From the NCBI GenBank assembly GCA_965234335.1, contig OZ248455.1, positions 1-64,000 on the forward strand: 64,000 nt of DNA, written 5' to 3'. Every line of letters starts with the position of its first letter. Within the stretch, counting starts at the first letter, position 1. The DNA is from Leadbetterella lacustris. Lineage in GTDB: Bacteria > Bacteroidota > Bacteroidia > Cytophagales > Spirosomataceae. Shown here piece by piece: positions 15,278-25,022 of the stretch. A program made the translations under genes and the position numbers. The notes below the pieces were generated by a model, which saw only the letters and a list, made by a program, of their open reading frames with translations, was not told the origin of the DNA and did not search any database.

Positions 15278-18200
15278 ATGAAAGTAATTATACAGCAACT
15301 CTGTCTGAGCTTACTATTGAGTCTTCTCGTGGTTTTCAGCTCAAATGCTCAAACGATAATTAAAGGCAAAGTTACTGATGCCGCCACCTCTGAGAGAATT
15401 CCCGGAGTTTCTGTTAGAGTAAAAGGCGGAACCGGTGGAACAGTTTCAGACATGGATGGCAATTATTCTATTAGTGTTTTACCCAATTCAACATTGAGCT
15501 TTACCTCGGTTGGATACGATACAAAAGAAGTTGTAATCGGTAGCCAAACTGAAGTGAATGTTTCTTTGGGTTTTTCAGAGAATATTTTAGACCAAGTGGT
15601 TGTGGTTGGATATGGTAGCCAAAGAAAAGTGGATATAACGGGCTCAACCAACTCCATAAAAGGAGAAGAGCTCATGAAAGTGCCTGTAATGACACCCACA
15701 CAGGCTATTCAAGGAAAGGTAGCGGGTGTTCAAATCATCAGCTCCGGAAAACCGGGTAGCTCCCCCACCATTAGAGTAAGAGGAACCGGAACTGCTTTGG
15801 CTGGAACATCAACACTTTTTGTAGTGGATGGAGTACTAACAGACGATATCAGCAACATCAATAATTCTGACATTGTCAACATTGACATTCTCAAAGATGC
15901 TTCTTCCACTGCCATTTATGGGGCTAGAGGTGCAAATGGCGTGGTAATTATCACAACCAAAAGAGGCCAAACCGGACAGATAAAAGTAGATTATACACTA
16001 AATGCTGGAGTAAGGTCGGCCTCAAACTTGGTTCAAATGGCCAACGCCACCGAATATGCCAATTATGTGAGTGCTGCCACCGCCCAAATCATAGATCCAG
16101 GAACGATTTCTACAGATTGGTACTCCAAAATATTGAGAAACGCTTTCATGCAGAACCATAACTTATCGCTCATGGGTGGTTCAGAAAAAAGTAAAGTTTA
16201 TTTGAGTTTAGGATATTTGACTGATCAAGGAATTGTACTGAATAACAAATTCAAGAGATTTACGGTCAGGCTCAACAATGATTTGCAGATAAACAAATTT
16301 GTGTCAGCTGGAGTGAGTGCCTCGTATTCAGGAAGCAACGACCACAATGTCAATCTTGGGGGAGCTTATAACAATGCTTACAGGGCGGCTCCAACAATTG
16401 AAGCTCAAAACGGCGAAGGTAAATATGGGAACACTTCGCTTTACCAAAATGTGGGAAATGCAGTTTTAGACATTAGCAATAGCAAAGACATCGCAAAAAA
16501 TCACAGAATTCAGTCCTCAGGCTTTGTTTCTGTTCAACCGCTAAAATTTTTAACATTCAGAAGTAGTATTGGGGGGGATTTGCAAAACGGCAATCAAAAT
16601 ATTTTTGGTGCACAGTTTGAAAATGACCAAACAACTTTTATTATTCCTGGCGGAAATCAAAGAAACCCAAATAGCACCTTGAGTTCTATTTTCAGTACAT
16701 CGTTTCACTGGGTTTTCGACAATATCGTGACTTTTGAGAAGTCGTTTAACAAAAATAATCTTAAGTGGTTGGTTGGTACCACCGCCGAAGAATTTTCTTT
16801 TAAAGGATTAAGTGGATTCAGAAAAGACGTACCAGCTGCGGAAAACCTTTGGTATATCAACACCGGAAATGCTAACACTTCTACCAATAGCGGCTACGGT
16901 GACAAATGGGCAAGAAATAGTTATTTGAGTAGAATAAATTATAATTTTGACGACACCTACTTGTTTACGGCCACGGTCCGAAGGGATGGCAGCTCGAGAT
17001 TTCCTTTACAAAATCGTTGGGGTTTTTTCCCGTCCTTGGGTATTGGCTGGATCCTTTCTAACGAAAAATTCATGGAAAACCAGACTTTCTTCAACACACT
17101 CAAACTGAGAGCGAGTTGGGGCCAAGTGGGCAACGACAGAATCCCATCGGACGGTTATGTTGTAACCGTTGACCAAAACTTGGCCTATGCTTTTGGAGGT
17201 GGAACTGCCACTCCCGGCGTAGCTATTACACAAATAAAAGATGCCAATTTGAAATGGGAAACGACAATAGAAACTGATTTAGGCCTTGAATGGAGTGCCA
17301 AAAACGGAAAATTACAAGGTGAAATTGGTTTTTATGATAAAAAATCTAGAGACTTATTGATAAACGTAAAAGTGCCTTCTGTAACGGGTGACAGAGACGG
17401 CGTTGTTCTAACCAATGCCGCATCTATCAGAAATACCGGACTTGAAGCAGCCGTTAATTGGAAAAACAGAATAAATAAAAACGTCAATTATAATATTGGA
17501 GGAAATATTACATTCAACAAAAACAATGTGATCGGCCTCAATGGCGGTCAGCCGATATTAGATGGTGGAATTGGTGCTGCTCAACAATACACCACCAAAA
17601 CCGATAACGGTCAAGCCGTTGGCAGTTTTTATGTCTATAATACGTTAGGCGTTTTCCAAACCAACGAAGAAGTGTCGTCTTACACAGATGCTAAAGGAGC
17701 AGTTATACAGCCAAGTGCTGCCGCCGGCGACTTTAAATATGAAGACGTAAACCAAGATGGTAAAATTGATGATAACGACAGAATATTTGCCGGCTCCTAT
17801 CAGCCAAAAGCCTATTTAGGCGTAAATCTAGGATTTACCTATAAGCAATTTGACTTCAGCACCGACCTTTACGGATCGTTTGGAGGAAAAATTTATAACG
17901 GCAAAAGGGCCTTCAGACAAGGTTTGCTTGACAATGTAGAAAGGTCTATGGCTTATGGCAGGTGGTCGCCAGGAACGGGTATCCAAGACCAACCTGCGGC
18001 CAACGGCGGATATTTGCCAGCTTCGACTTATTTCGTAGAATCGGGAGATTTTATAAGAGTAAACAACATTTCTATCGCCTACAATTTGCCTAACTCCACC
18101 GTTGGACGAATTAAAGCAACCAACGCCAAAATGTTTTTGATGGCTCAGAATATCTTCACTTTTAAAAAATTCTCAGGGTTTACGCCTGAGCTAAGTTCTG

Positions 18201-18283
18201 ACTCACCCACAAGGGCCGGAATTGAACTCAATGCCTATCCAACTACTAAAACTTTGGCTTTTGGATTAAACATCGGTTTTTAA
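15278..18283 (+). CDS. SusC/RagA-family TonB-dependent outer-membrane transporter
   Basis: A 1001-aa protein. A signal peptide (residues 1-24, ending SSNAQ) is followed by a carboxypeptidase-like domain (IIKGKVTDAATSERIPGVSV, 26-45), a TonB box/plug start VVVGYGSQRKVDITGS near 108, a plug with RVRGTGTALAGTSTLFVVDG, and a 22-strand-type barrel with a final aromatic residue (GLNIGF). It imports oligosaccharides released at the surface, energised by TonB. susD follows after ten bases. The neighbouring GH144 and GH3 genes suggest beta-1,2-gluco-oligosaccharides as cargo. Confidence 0.93.
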   Translation: MKVIIQQLCLSLLLSLLVVFSSNAQTIIKGKVTDAATSERIPGVSVRVKGGTGGTVSDMDGNYSISVLPNSTLSFTSVGYDTKEVVIGSQTEVNVSLGFSENILDQVVVVGYGSQRKVDITGSTNSIKGEELMKVPVMTPTQAIQGKVAGVQIISSGKPGSSPTIRVRGTGTALAGTSTLFVVDGVLTDDISNINNSDIVNIDILKDASSTAIYGARGANGVVIITTKRGQTGQIKVDYTLNAGVRSASNLVQMANATEYANYVSAATAQIIDPGTISTDWYSKILRNAFMQNHNLSLMGGSEKSKVYLSLGYLTDQGIVLNNKFKRFTVRLNNDLQINKFVSAGVSASYSGSNDHNVNLGGAYNNAYRAAPTIEAQNGEGKYGNTSLYQNVGNAVLDISNSKDIAKNHRIQSSGFVSVQPLKFLTFRSSIGGDLQNGNQNIFGAQFENDQTTFIIPGGNQRNPNSTLSSIFSTSFHWVFDNIVTFEKSFNKNNLKWLVGTTAEEFSFKGLSGFRKDVPAAENLWYINTGNANTSTNSGYGDKWARNSYLSRINYNFDDTYLFTATVRRDGSSRFPLQNRWGFFPSLGIGWILSNEKFMENQTFFNTLKLRASWGQVGNDRIPSDGYVVTVDQNLAYAFGGGTATPGVAITQIKDANLKWETTIETDLGLEWSAKNGKLQGEIGFYDKKSRDLLINVKVPSVTGDRDGVVLTNAASIRNTGLEAAVNWKNRINKNVNYNIGGNITFNKNNVIGLNGGQPILDGGIGAAQQYTTKTDNGQAVGSFYVYNTLGVFQTNEEVSSYTDAKGAVIQPSAAAGDFKYEDVNQDGKIDDNDRIFAGSYQPKAYLGVNLGFTYKQFDFSTDLYGSFGGKIYNGKRAFRQGLLDNVERSMAYGRWSPGTGIQDQPAANGGYLPASTYFVESGDFIRVNNISIAYNLPNSTVGRIKATNAKMFLMAQNIFTFKKFSGFTPELSSDSPTRAGIELNAYPTTKTLAFGLNIGF

Positions 18284-18293
18284 GAAAAATATT

Positions 18294-19820
18294 ATGAAAG
18301 CAAAATTTATTATTTCTATACTTAGCGGTGCTATTATATTGAATAGCTGTTCATCGGATTTTCTGGATGTGCCGCTGCAAGGTCAACCCACTGCTGAAAC
18401 CGACCCCAATTTGGCACAAAACCTAGTAATTGGTGTCTACAACAGCCTTACACTAGGTCAGGCATTTGGGTCAGAAGGCGACGCTCACGGAATTGCATTT
18501 ATTACTGCAACCAATATTATCTCAGACGATGCCGACAAAGGCAGTACTGCCAGTGACCAAGCCGGTACGGTGGGAGTTATTGACAATTTTACACACACAC
18601 CCACCAATCTTTTTGTGCAATCGCTTTGGGCAGGACATTATAACGGAATTGCCAAAGCTAATAATGCATTGGTTATTATTGACAAATCCACACTTGCTGA
18701 GACCGAAAAAAACAAACTAAGTGCAGAGGTTAAATCCATTCGTGCTTATTACTATTTCAATTTGGTGAGATGGTTTGGTGGTGTTCCTAAAATACTTAGA
18801 GTACCAGCCAATGCCGAAGATGCTAACAACGACCCCGTGTTCCAAACCCGAGCATCTGCTGCTGATGTTTACAAAGTCATAGTTGAAGATTTACAATTTG
18901 CGGTAAATAAACTTCCTCTTCGTGGACAAACACAAGCGGGTAGAATATCTAAAGGAACTGCCCAAGCTTTGCTTTCTAAGGTTTATTTATACCAAAAAAA
19001 CTGGGATCAGGCTTACAAACTCAGCACTGAAGTCATAAACTCAGGTCAATATCAATTGCTCGACAATTACGCCAGCATTTGGCGACAAGCGGGCGACAAC
19101 AGCCGTGAAGCCATTTTCGAAATTCAGACCGGACAGTTTAATAATTCGGACTACGGAATCAACAGTTACGCCATGTTTCAGGGCCCAAGAGTGGGAGGGA
19201 AAGGTGGCTGGAGAGACCTCGGCTGGGGCTTTAATAATCCATCTACTCATCTTGTAAACTCCTATGAGTCAGATGATAAAAGGAAAGCCGCAACTATTAT
19301 TTTCATAGATAATTCGGGTAAAAAAACGGGGACTATCCTTTTTGATGGATTTAGAATACCAAGTGCTGACTCGGTAGAAAATCTAAGATATAATTACAAA
19401 GCCTACCATTCTGAGAATCCAAATGTGGAGAGTTATCTTGGCAACAGAGATTACAAACAAAAAAATGTGCATCTGTTACGGTTTGCCGAGGTTTTGCTCA
19501 TTAATGCAGAGGCCGCAAATGAACTTGGGAAATCTGCCGAAGTTTTAGTGCAAATCAACAAAGTGAGAAAAAGAGCTGGCCTAAATGAACTTACAATTTC
19601 AGGGACTTCTGAACTAAGAGAGGCAATTTGGAAAGAAAGGCACCTCGAATTGGCCATGGAACATGACCGTTGGTTTGACTTAGTAAGAACCAAAAAAGTA
19701 GCAGCTGTAATGAAAGCCTCAGGAAAACCGTTTGTGGAAGGCAAACATGAGCTACTGCCAATTCCATCTTTGCAGATTGCACTGAGCAATAATCAATTAA
19801 CGCAAAATCCAAATTATTAA
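18294..19820 (+). CDS. SusD/RagB-family surface glycan-binding lipoprotein
   Basis: A 508-aa lipoprotein. The lipobox is in IILNSCSSDFLD with Cys at about residue 19. SusD hallmarks follow: VIGVYNSLT, AEVKSIRAYYYFNLVRWFGG, and a C-terminal KERHLELAMEHDRWFDLVRT. It caps the SusC barrel and binds substrate. Same strand and ten bases from susC, so co-transcribed. Confidence 0.93.
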   Translation: MKAKFIISILSGAIILNSCSSDFLDVPLQGQPTAETDPNLAQNLVIGVYNSLTLGQAFGSEGDAHGIAFITATNIISDDADKGSTASDQAGTVGVIDNFTHTPTNLFVQSLWAGHYNGIAKANNALVIIDKSTLAETEKNKLSAEVKSIRAYYYFNLVRWFGGVPKILRVPANAEDANNDPVFQTRASAADVYKVIVEDLQFAVNKLPLRGQTQAGRISKGTAQALLSKVYLYQKNWDQAYKLSTEVINSGQYQLLDNYASIWRQAGDNSREAIFEIQTGQFNNSDYGINSYAMFQGPRVGGKGGWRDLGWGFNNPSTHLVNSYESDDKRKAATIIFIDNSGKKTGTILFDGFRIPSADSVENLRYNYKAYHSENPNVESYLGNRDYKQKNVHLLRFAEVLLINAEAANELGKSAEVLVQINKVRKRAGLNELTISGTSELREAIWKERHLELAMEHDRWFDLVRTKKVAAVMKASGKPFVEGKHELLPIPSLQIALSNNQLTQNPNY

Positions 19821-19856
19821 TACATATCATTTTCTAAATTTAAATTTATCTTATCA

Positions 19857-20702
19857 ATGAAAAAACAAATGTTAAAATTAGGTGCATTGACACTTTTATT
19901 AAGTGCCGTATTTGTATCGTGCAGTAAAACTGAGGAATTGCCTCCTATTGGTGGCTTTAACAGTGCTAATGACGTGGCCTCGAGCAATCTTGTGGCATAT
20001 TGGGGAATGGAAGGTGACGGAAAAGAGGCAAAGTCAGGTTCTGCTCCTAGTAAATCTGTAAACGCAACTTTTTCAACGGGTATCAAAGGAAAGGGTCTAT
20101 CTTTGGCGACTGGATATTTGGCCTATGATGAAATCGCAGCAATTAAAAGTTTACCAAATGCAACTGTAAGTGTTTGGGTGAATGTAAAAAACAATGGTTC
20201 TAATCCATCTTCTATTTTTACACTTACAAGACCAAACGAATGGGCTGGGAATATAAACCTAATGGCTGAAACTGGGTGGAAAAAAGACGGAAATGACACC
20301 TTGGTAGTGAAAGGATTGGTAGTGACTAAAGTTGCTGGTAATGACTCATGGCAAGACTCTAGAAATGAGCCTTCAAAAGGTGGTGTTCAGGCTGCTAAAG
20401 TAGCAGGAAACTGGGCTCATTTGGTAATCACGTGGGATGGCTCTACTTCCATGTTTAAGGTTTATGCCAATGGCGTAAAAATATCGAATCCTGAATGGGA
20501 AGCTAGAGGAACTACGGGTCCACTAAACTTTACAACACCATCTAAGGCGGTTATCGGTGCTTGGGGATCAAATCTAGGAGCTACTTCGGAAGCATGGCAG
20601 GTGCCAATGACCGGCATGGTAGACGAATTGAGAGTTTTTAACAAAGCTCTTACCGATGCTGATATCAGTGCATTGTATCAACTAGAAAAAGCAGGGCGTT
20701 AA
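19857..20702 (+). CDS. LamG-domain surface lipoprotein, probable glycan-binding protein
   Basis: A 281-aa lipoprotein. The lipobox is in AVFVSCSKTEE (Cys about 22). The rest is a single concanavalin/LamG-type beta-sandwich: VAYWGMEGD, GIKGKGLSLATGYLAYD, VSVWVNVKN, WAHLVITWDGSTSMFKVYAN, MVDELRVFNKALTDADI. It has no catalytic signature. Its place after susD is where PULs often encode a surface glycan-binding protein, so carbohydrate binding is the likely role. Confidence 0.8.
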   Translation: MKKQMLKLGALTLLLSAVFVSCSKTEELPPIGGFNSANDVASSNLVAYWGMEGDGKEAKSGSAPSKSVNATFSTGIKGKGLSLATGYLAYDEIAAIKSLPNATVSVWVNVKNNGSNPSSIFTLTRPNEWAGNINLMAETGWKKDGNDTLVVKGLVVTKVAGNDSWQDSRNEPSKGGVQAAKVAGNWAHLVITWDGSTSMFKVYANGVKISNPEWEARGTTGPLNFTTPSKAVIGAWGSNLGATSEAWQVPMTGMVDELRVFNKALTDADISALYQLEKAGR

Positions 20703-20738
20703 TCGTCTCTTAAAAATATCCAAAAAATTAATTTTTTT

Positions 20739-20815
20739 GCCACGAGTTCACGAAACAGTATTTCAACAATACGCTTAGTCAAGCACTAAATACTCGTGTA
20801 TTCGTGGCTTTTTTT
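20739..20815 (+). terminator. Palindrome with T-run after the LamG gene
   Basis: GCCACGA (20739-20745) pairs with TCGTGGC (20802-20808), followed by seven T. The arms are 56 bases apart and the GCCACGAGTTCACGAA text resembles a dispersed intergenic repeat of Bacteroidota, so it may be a repeat working as a terminator. It would separate susCD-LamG from the two glycosidases. Confidence 0.45.
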
Positions 20816-20912
20816 ATTATTTCAATAGATGGTTTAGACAGGAAATGATTTCTAACTTATTGCAAAACAATAAACTAACTATCTGTTATTTTTTTTCATA
20901 AAACCAATCCCG

Positions 20913-22559
20913 ATGAATTTCCTTTTGAAATTGTTCGTCATTTTTGCTTTTTTACAAATTGCGTGCAAAAACGCACCAACTATTCCTTCTGAGCCATTTC
21001 AGGTTAATACCATAAAAATTGATGGGAAAAATTCAAAAAATGCATTGTTTGAGAATGTGGGTGTCTCGCCAAAAATCACCATAAGTTTTTCTTCAAAAAT
21101 AAACTTTGCTTCTGCCAACACATCTGTTTTGATTTTGAACACCAAAACCAACGAAAAAGTCCAAAACGACATCAAAATTGGAAATAATGATAGCTCGCTC
21201 ATTATTTCGCCACAAACCAAACTCCAACACCTTGGCAACTATCAAATACAAATACTACAAACACTCAAGTCTAAAGAAAACCAAGGATTAATCTCCGAAT
21301 CCCAAGTCCGTTTTAACACAGTAATGGATTCTACCGATAAGTTTGGAAGAATCAGCGACGATGAGTTGCTTACTTTGATACAGAAACAGACTTTTAAATA
21401 TTTCTGGGATTTTGGCCATCCAGTTTCAGGATTAGCACGCGAACGCAATACGTCAGGTGATATTATCACTTCTGGAGGCTCAGGATTTGGTATAATGGCC
21501 ATAGCTGTAGCCATAAAAAGGAATTTTATTTCTCGTCAGGAAGGCTTGGAGCGAATGTTGAAAATCACCGATTTTCTGAAAAACAAAACGGTTAGTTACC
21601 ATGGCGTTTTTCCGCACTGGCTCAACGGTGCCACAGGTGCTACTATAGCATTCAGTGCAAAAGACAATGGTGCAGATCTGGTCGAAACCTCTTACCTCAT
21701 GGCCGGATTGTTGACGGCAAGGCAATTTTTTGATCAAAACACCACAAATGAAACCAAACTTAGAAAAGAAATAACCGAACTTTGGGAAGCTGTAGATTGG
21801 AATTTTCATACCAAAAACAACGAAAACGTTCTTTTTTGGCATTGGTCACCCAATTTTGGATGGGAAATGAATCACCAAATACACGGTTGGAACGAAGCAC
21901 TCATAACCTATATTCTAGCAGCCGCTTCTCCTACTCATCCTATTAAAAAAATTGTCTATGATGCCGGTTGGGCAAAAAATGGAGCTATGAAAAATGGCAA
22001 AAAGTTCTACAATATTGAGCTTCCCTTAGGAGAAGATTTAGGCGGCCCTTTGTTTTATGAGCAATATACCTTTTTGGGAATAGATCCCCGAAACCTGAAA
22101 GACCAATACGCAGATTATAGTGTTCAAGTAAAAAACCATTCTCTAATAAACCGCAATTATTGCGTTGCTAATCCGAAGGGATATATGGGCTACAGCAAAG
22201 ATTGTTGGGGATTAACCGCTTCGGATAATCATAACGGCTATTCGGCACATAGCCCAACCAACGATTTGGGTGTAATAACTCCAACAGCAGCTATTTCATC
22301 ACTGCCTTTTACACCAGCGGAATCTATGGAAGCCATCAGGTTTTTTTACTACAAACTCGGTGACAAAATCTGGAAAAACCATGGATTTGTGGATGCTTTT
22401 AATCTTTCAAAAGGTTGGTTTGCCACATCATATTTAGCAATTGACCAAGGTCCAATAATCGGTATGATTGAGAATCACCGTTCTGGTCAGTTATGGTCTT
22501 TGCTCATGGCTGACGCAGATGTAAAAAATGGATTGGATAAACTGGGATTTAAATATTAA
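20913..22559 (+). CDS. GH144-like endo-beta-1,2-glucanase (glucoamylase-family annotation), lipoprotein
   Basis: A 548-aa protein. Lipobox LQIAC with Cys18, then an Ig-like domain (about 30-145), then an (alpha/alpha)6-barrel domain beginning LLTLIQKQTFKYFWDFGHP and including NTSGDIITSGGSGFGIMAI, YHGVFPHWLNGATG, NQIHGWNEALITYI-like text (HQIHGWNEALITYILAAASP), GLTASDNHNGYSAHSP and AYNLSKGWFA-like text. This is the pattern of the glucoamylase family classified as GH144, whose characterised member from Chitinophaga pinensis is an endo-beta-1,2-glucanase. Likely exposed at the surface and working with SusCD. Exact linkage specificity is inferred from family only. Confidence 0.75.
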   Translation: MNFLLKLFVIFAFLQIACKNAPTIPSEPFQVNTIKIDGKNSKNALFENVGVSPKITISFSSKINFASANTSVLILNTKTNEKVQNDIKIGNNDSSLIISPQTKLQHLGNYQIQILQTLKSKENQGLISESQVRFNTVMDSTDKFGRISDDELLTLIQKQTFKYFWDFGHPVSGLARERNTSGDIITSGGSGFGIMAIAVAIKRNFISRQEGLERMLKITDFLKNKTVSYHGVFPHWLNGATGATIAFSAKDNGADLVETSYLMAGLLTARQFFDQNTTNETKLRKEITELWEAVDWNFHTKNNENVLFWHWSPNFGWEMNHQIHGWNEALITYILAAASPTHPIKKIVYDAGWAKNGAMKNGKKFYNIELPLGEDLGGPLFYEQYTFLGIDPRNLKDQYADYSVQVKNHSLINRNYCVANPKGYMGYSKDCWGLTASDNHNGYSAHSPTNDLGVITPTAAISSLPFTPAESMEAIRFFYYKLGDKIWKNHGFVDAFNLSKGWFATSYLAIDQGPIIGMIENHRSGQLWSLLMADADVKNGLDKLGFKY

Positions 22560-22615
22560 CTCAGAAATTTATTTAATTTTACATGTCCTAACCATTAAAA
22601 AATAGTCTTTTAAAA

Positions 22616-24886
22616 ATGAAAAAAATAGCTTTTGTTTTTGTGTTTAGCCTTTTGCTGCACAATCTATCATTTGCCCAGAATGCAAAAAGGGATCAATTTG
22701 TTGCTTCTTTGATAAAAAAAATGACCATTGATGAAAAACTCGGTCAGTTAAATTTACTTGTTGGAGGCGAAGCCACTACAGGTTCAGTTGTGAGCAGCAA
22801 CGTAGAATCTAAACTGAAAGCTGGAAAAGTTGGAGGGATTTTTAGTCTTTCATCACCAGAAAAAACCCGCAAGGCTCAAGAATTGGCATTGCAAAGTCGC
22901 TTGAAAATTCCAGCAATTTTTGGAATGGACGTCATCCACGGCTACCGAACGATGTTTCCCATCCCCTTGGGTATGTCAGCCACTTGGGATATGGATTTAA
23001 TTGAAAAATCTGCAAGAATGGCCGCCCAAGAAGCTACAGCCGACGGAATCTTCTGGACATTCTCACCAATGGTAGACATCTGCCGCGACCCGCGTTGGGG
23101 CCGTGCCTCTGAAGGCTCTGGCGAAGATGTATTTTTGGGATCAAAAATAGCCGCAGCCATGGTTAAGGGCTACCAAGGGAAAAACCTCGCCGACAAAAAC
23201 ACGATGTTGGCTTGTGTAAAACACTTTGCATTGTACGGAGCCGCCGAAGGTGGCCGCGACTATAACACCACCGACATGAGTCGTGTGCGTATGTACAACG
23301 AATATTTGCCACCTTACAAAGCCGCTCTTGATGCAGGTGCGGGTTCTATTATGGCTTCTTTCAACGAAATAGACGGAATACCCGCAACGGCCAACAAATG
23401 GCTTTTGACGGACTTATTGCGTAAAGAGTGGGGCTTCAAAGGATTTGTTGTGACTGACTATACGGGCAACAACGAAATGATCGACCATGGAATAGGGGAC
23501 TTACAAACTGTAACTGCCAAGGCTCTGCGTGCAGGTTCTGACATGGACATGGTAGGCGAAGGTTTTTTGAATACTTTGAAGAAATCTTTGGTCGAGGAGA
23601 AAGTAACACAAGCAGAAATTGATCGAGCAGTTAGGCTGATTTTAAATGCAAAATATGACTTGGGGTTGTTTGAAGACCCTTTTCGTTATTGCGATGAAAA
23701 CCGTGCCAAAACTGAAATTTATAACGACGAAACAAGAGCGTTTTCTCGCGAGGTGGCTACAAAATCTTTTGTATTGTTGAAAAACAAAAACAATCTTTTG
23801 CCCCTAAAAACTTCTCAAAAAATAGCGGTAGTAGGCCCATTGATCAATAATAAAGAAAACATGGCCGGTACTTGGTCTGTTTCTGAAACACGTACCAATA
23901 GCATCACTTTGATGGAAGGCCTTCGCAATGCCTTGGGCGAAAAAACTGAAATCTTGCAAGCTCGTGGAGCCAATATCTATTCAGACCCAGTTATGGACGC
24001 CAATGCAGCGATGTTCGGCAAAACTACCGGTAGGGATAATCGTTCCGACGAAGAGTTGCTTTTTGAAGCTGTGAGAGTAGCGAAAGATGCGGATGTAATA
24101 GTTGCAGCGTTGGGTGAGTCTGCCGAAATGAGCGGTGAAAGCTCGAGCCGTTCACAAATTGATATCCCAGAAAATCAGCGTAACTTATTGAAGGCTTTGG
24201 TTAAAACTGGCAAGCCAGTGGTTTTGGTATTGTTTACAGGTCGTCCGCTGGTATTGACATGGGAAAATGAAAACGTGGACGCTATTCTTAACGTTTGGTT
24301 TGCAGGCACCGAAGCTGGGAACGCCATTGCCGATGCTCTTTATGGAAAGGTTAATCCATCAGGTAAACTTTCGATGTCATTCCCGAGAAATGAAGGACAA
24401 ATTCCAGTGTACTACAATCATAAAAACACAGGCCGCCCGCACAGTGGAAAGCCTGGCTATGAAAAATTCAGGTCAAATTATTTGGATGTAACCAACGAGC
24501 CTTTGTTTCCGTTTGGATATGGTTTGAGTTATACAACTTTCGAATATGGCGATATCAAATTGGATAAAACCAGCATGACCGAAAGCCAACAAATAAAGGT
24601 TTCGGTAGAGGTAAAAAACACCGGAAGCTACGATGGTGAAGAGGTAGTGCAGTTATACATAAGAGACAAAGTGGGCACTAACACACGTCCTGTCAAAGAA
24701 CTTAAAGATTTCAAAAAAGTACTAATCAAAAAAGGGGAAAGCAGAACTGTGGAATTTACTGTTAGAGTAGATAATTTAAAATACTACACCAACGAACTCC
24801 AATACATTGCCGAAAAAGGAGTCTTCGAGGCCATGATAGGAGGGGATTCAGACAGAGTTAAAAAAGTGGAATTTGTATTAAAGTAA
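22616..24886 (+). CDS. GH3 beta-glucosidase (BglX-like), secreted
   Basis: A 756-aa protein with a signal peptide (residues 1-21, ending SFAQ). The GH3 barrel domain carries IFGMDVIHGYRTMFPIPLGM, KHFALYGAAEGGRDYN and GFVVTDYTGNNEMIDHG, whose D281 is the expected nucleophile. The C-terminal alpha/beta domain (VVGPLINNKENMAGTWS) and a fibronectin-III-like domain (YDGEEVVQLYIRDKVG) complete the BglX architecture. It should remove glucose from beta-gluco-oligosaccharides, here probably the sophoro-oligosaccharides released by GH144. Start 57 bases after the GH144 stop. Confidence 0.9.
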   Translation: MKKIAFVFVFSLLLHNLSFAQNAKRDQFVASLIKKMTIDEKLGQLNLLVGGEATTGSVVSSNVESKLKAGKVGGIFSLSSPEKTRKAQELALQSRLKIPAIFGMDVIHGYRTMFPIPLGMSATWDMDLIEKSARMAAQEATADGIFWTFSPMVDICRDPRWGRASEGSGEDVFLGSKIAAAMVKGYQGKNLADKNTMLACVKHFALYGAAEGGRDYNTTDMSRVRMYNEYLPPYKAALDAGAGSIMASFNEIDGIPATANKWLLTDLLRKEWGFKGFVVTDYTGNNEMIDHGIGDLQTVTAKALRAGSDMDMVGEGFLNTLKKSLVEEKVTQAEIDRAVRLILNAKYDLGLFEDPFRYCDENRAKTEIYNDETRAFSREVATKSFVLLKNKNNLLPLKTSQKIAVVGPLINNKENMAGTWSVSETRTNSITLMEGLRNALGEKTEILQARGANIYSDPVMDANAAMFGKTTGRDNRSDEELLFEAVRVAKDADVIVAALGESAEMSGESSSRSQIDIPENQRNLLKALVKTGKPVVLVLFTGRPLVLTWENENVDAILNVWFAGTEAGNAIADALYGKVNPSGKLSMSFPRNEGQIPVYYNHKNTGRPHSGKPGYEKFRSNYLDVTNEPLFPFGYGLSYTTFEYGDIKLDKTSMTESQQIKVSVEVKNTGSYDGEEVVQLYIRDKVGTNTRPVKELKDFKKVLIKKGESRTVEFTVRVDNLKYYTNELQYIAEKGVFEAMIGGDSDRVKKVEFVLK

Positions 24887-24904
24887 GCATAGTTTTTTTT
24901 AAAC

Positions 24905-24942
24905 AAACACCTAGTTTCTTTTTTGAGACTAGGTGTTTTTTT
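24905..24942 (+). terminator. Rho-independent terminator after GH3
   Basis: AAACACCTAGTTTC (24905-24918) pairs with GAGACTAGGTGTTT (24925-24938) with one mismatch, TTTTTT loop, then continuing T-run. It closes the polysaccharide utilisation operon before the sulfatase gene. Confidence 0.85.
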
Positions 24943-25022
24943 GTTTAACCAATAATACACTAAATATTTTTTCACCTATTTTGAAATTATCTGTACCTTT
25001 ATTTGTAATTCAACCATAAATA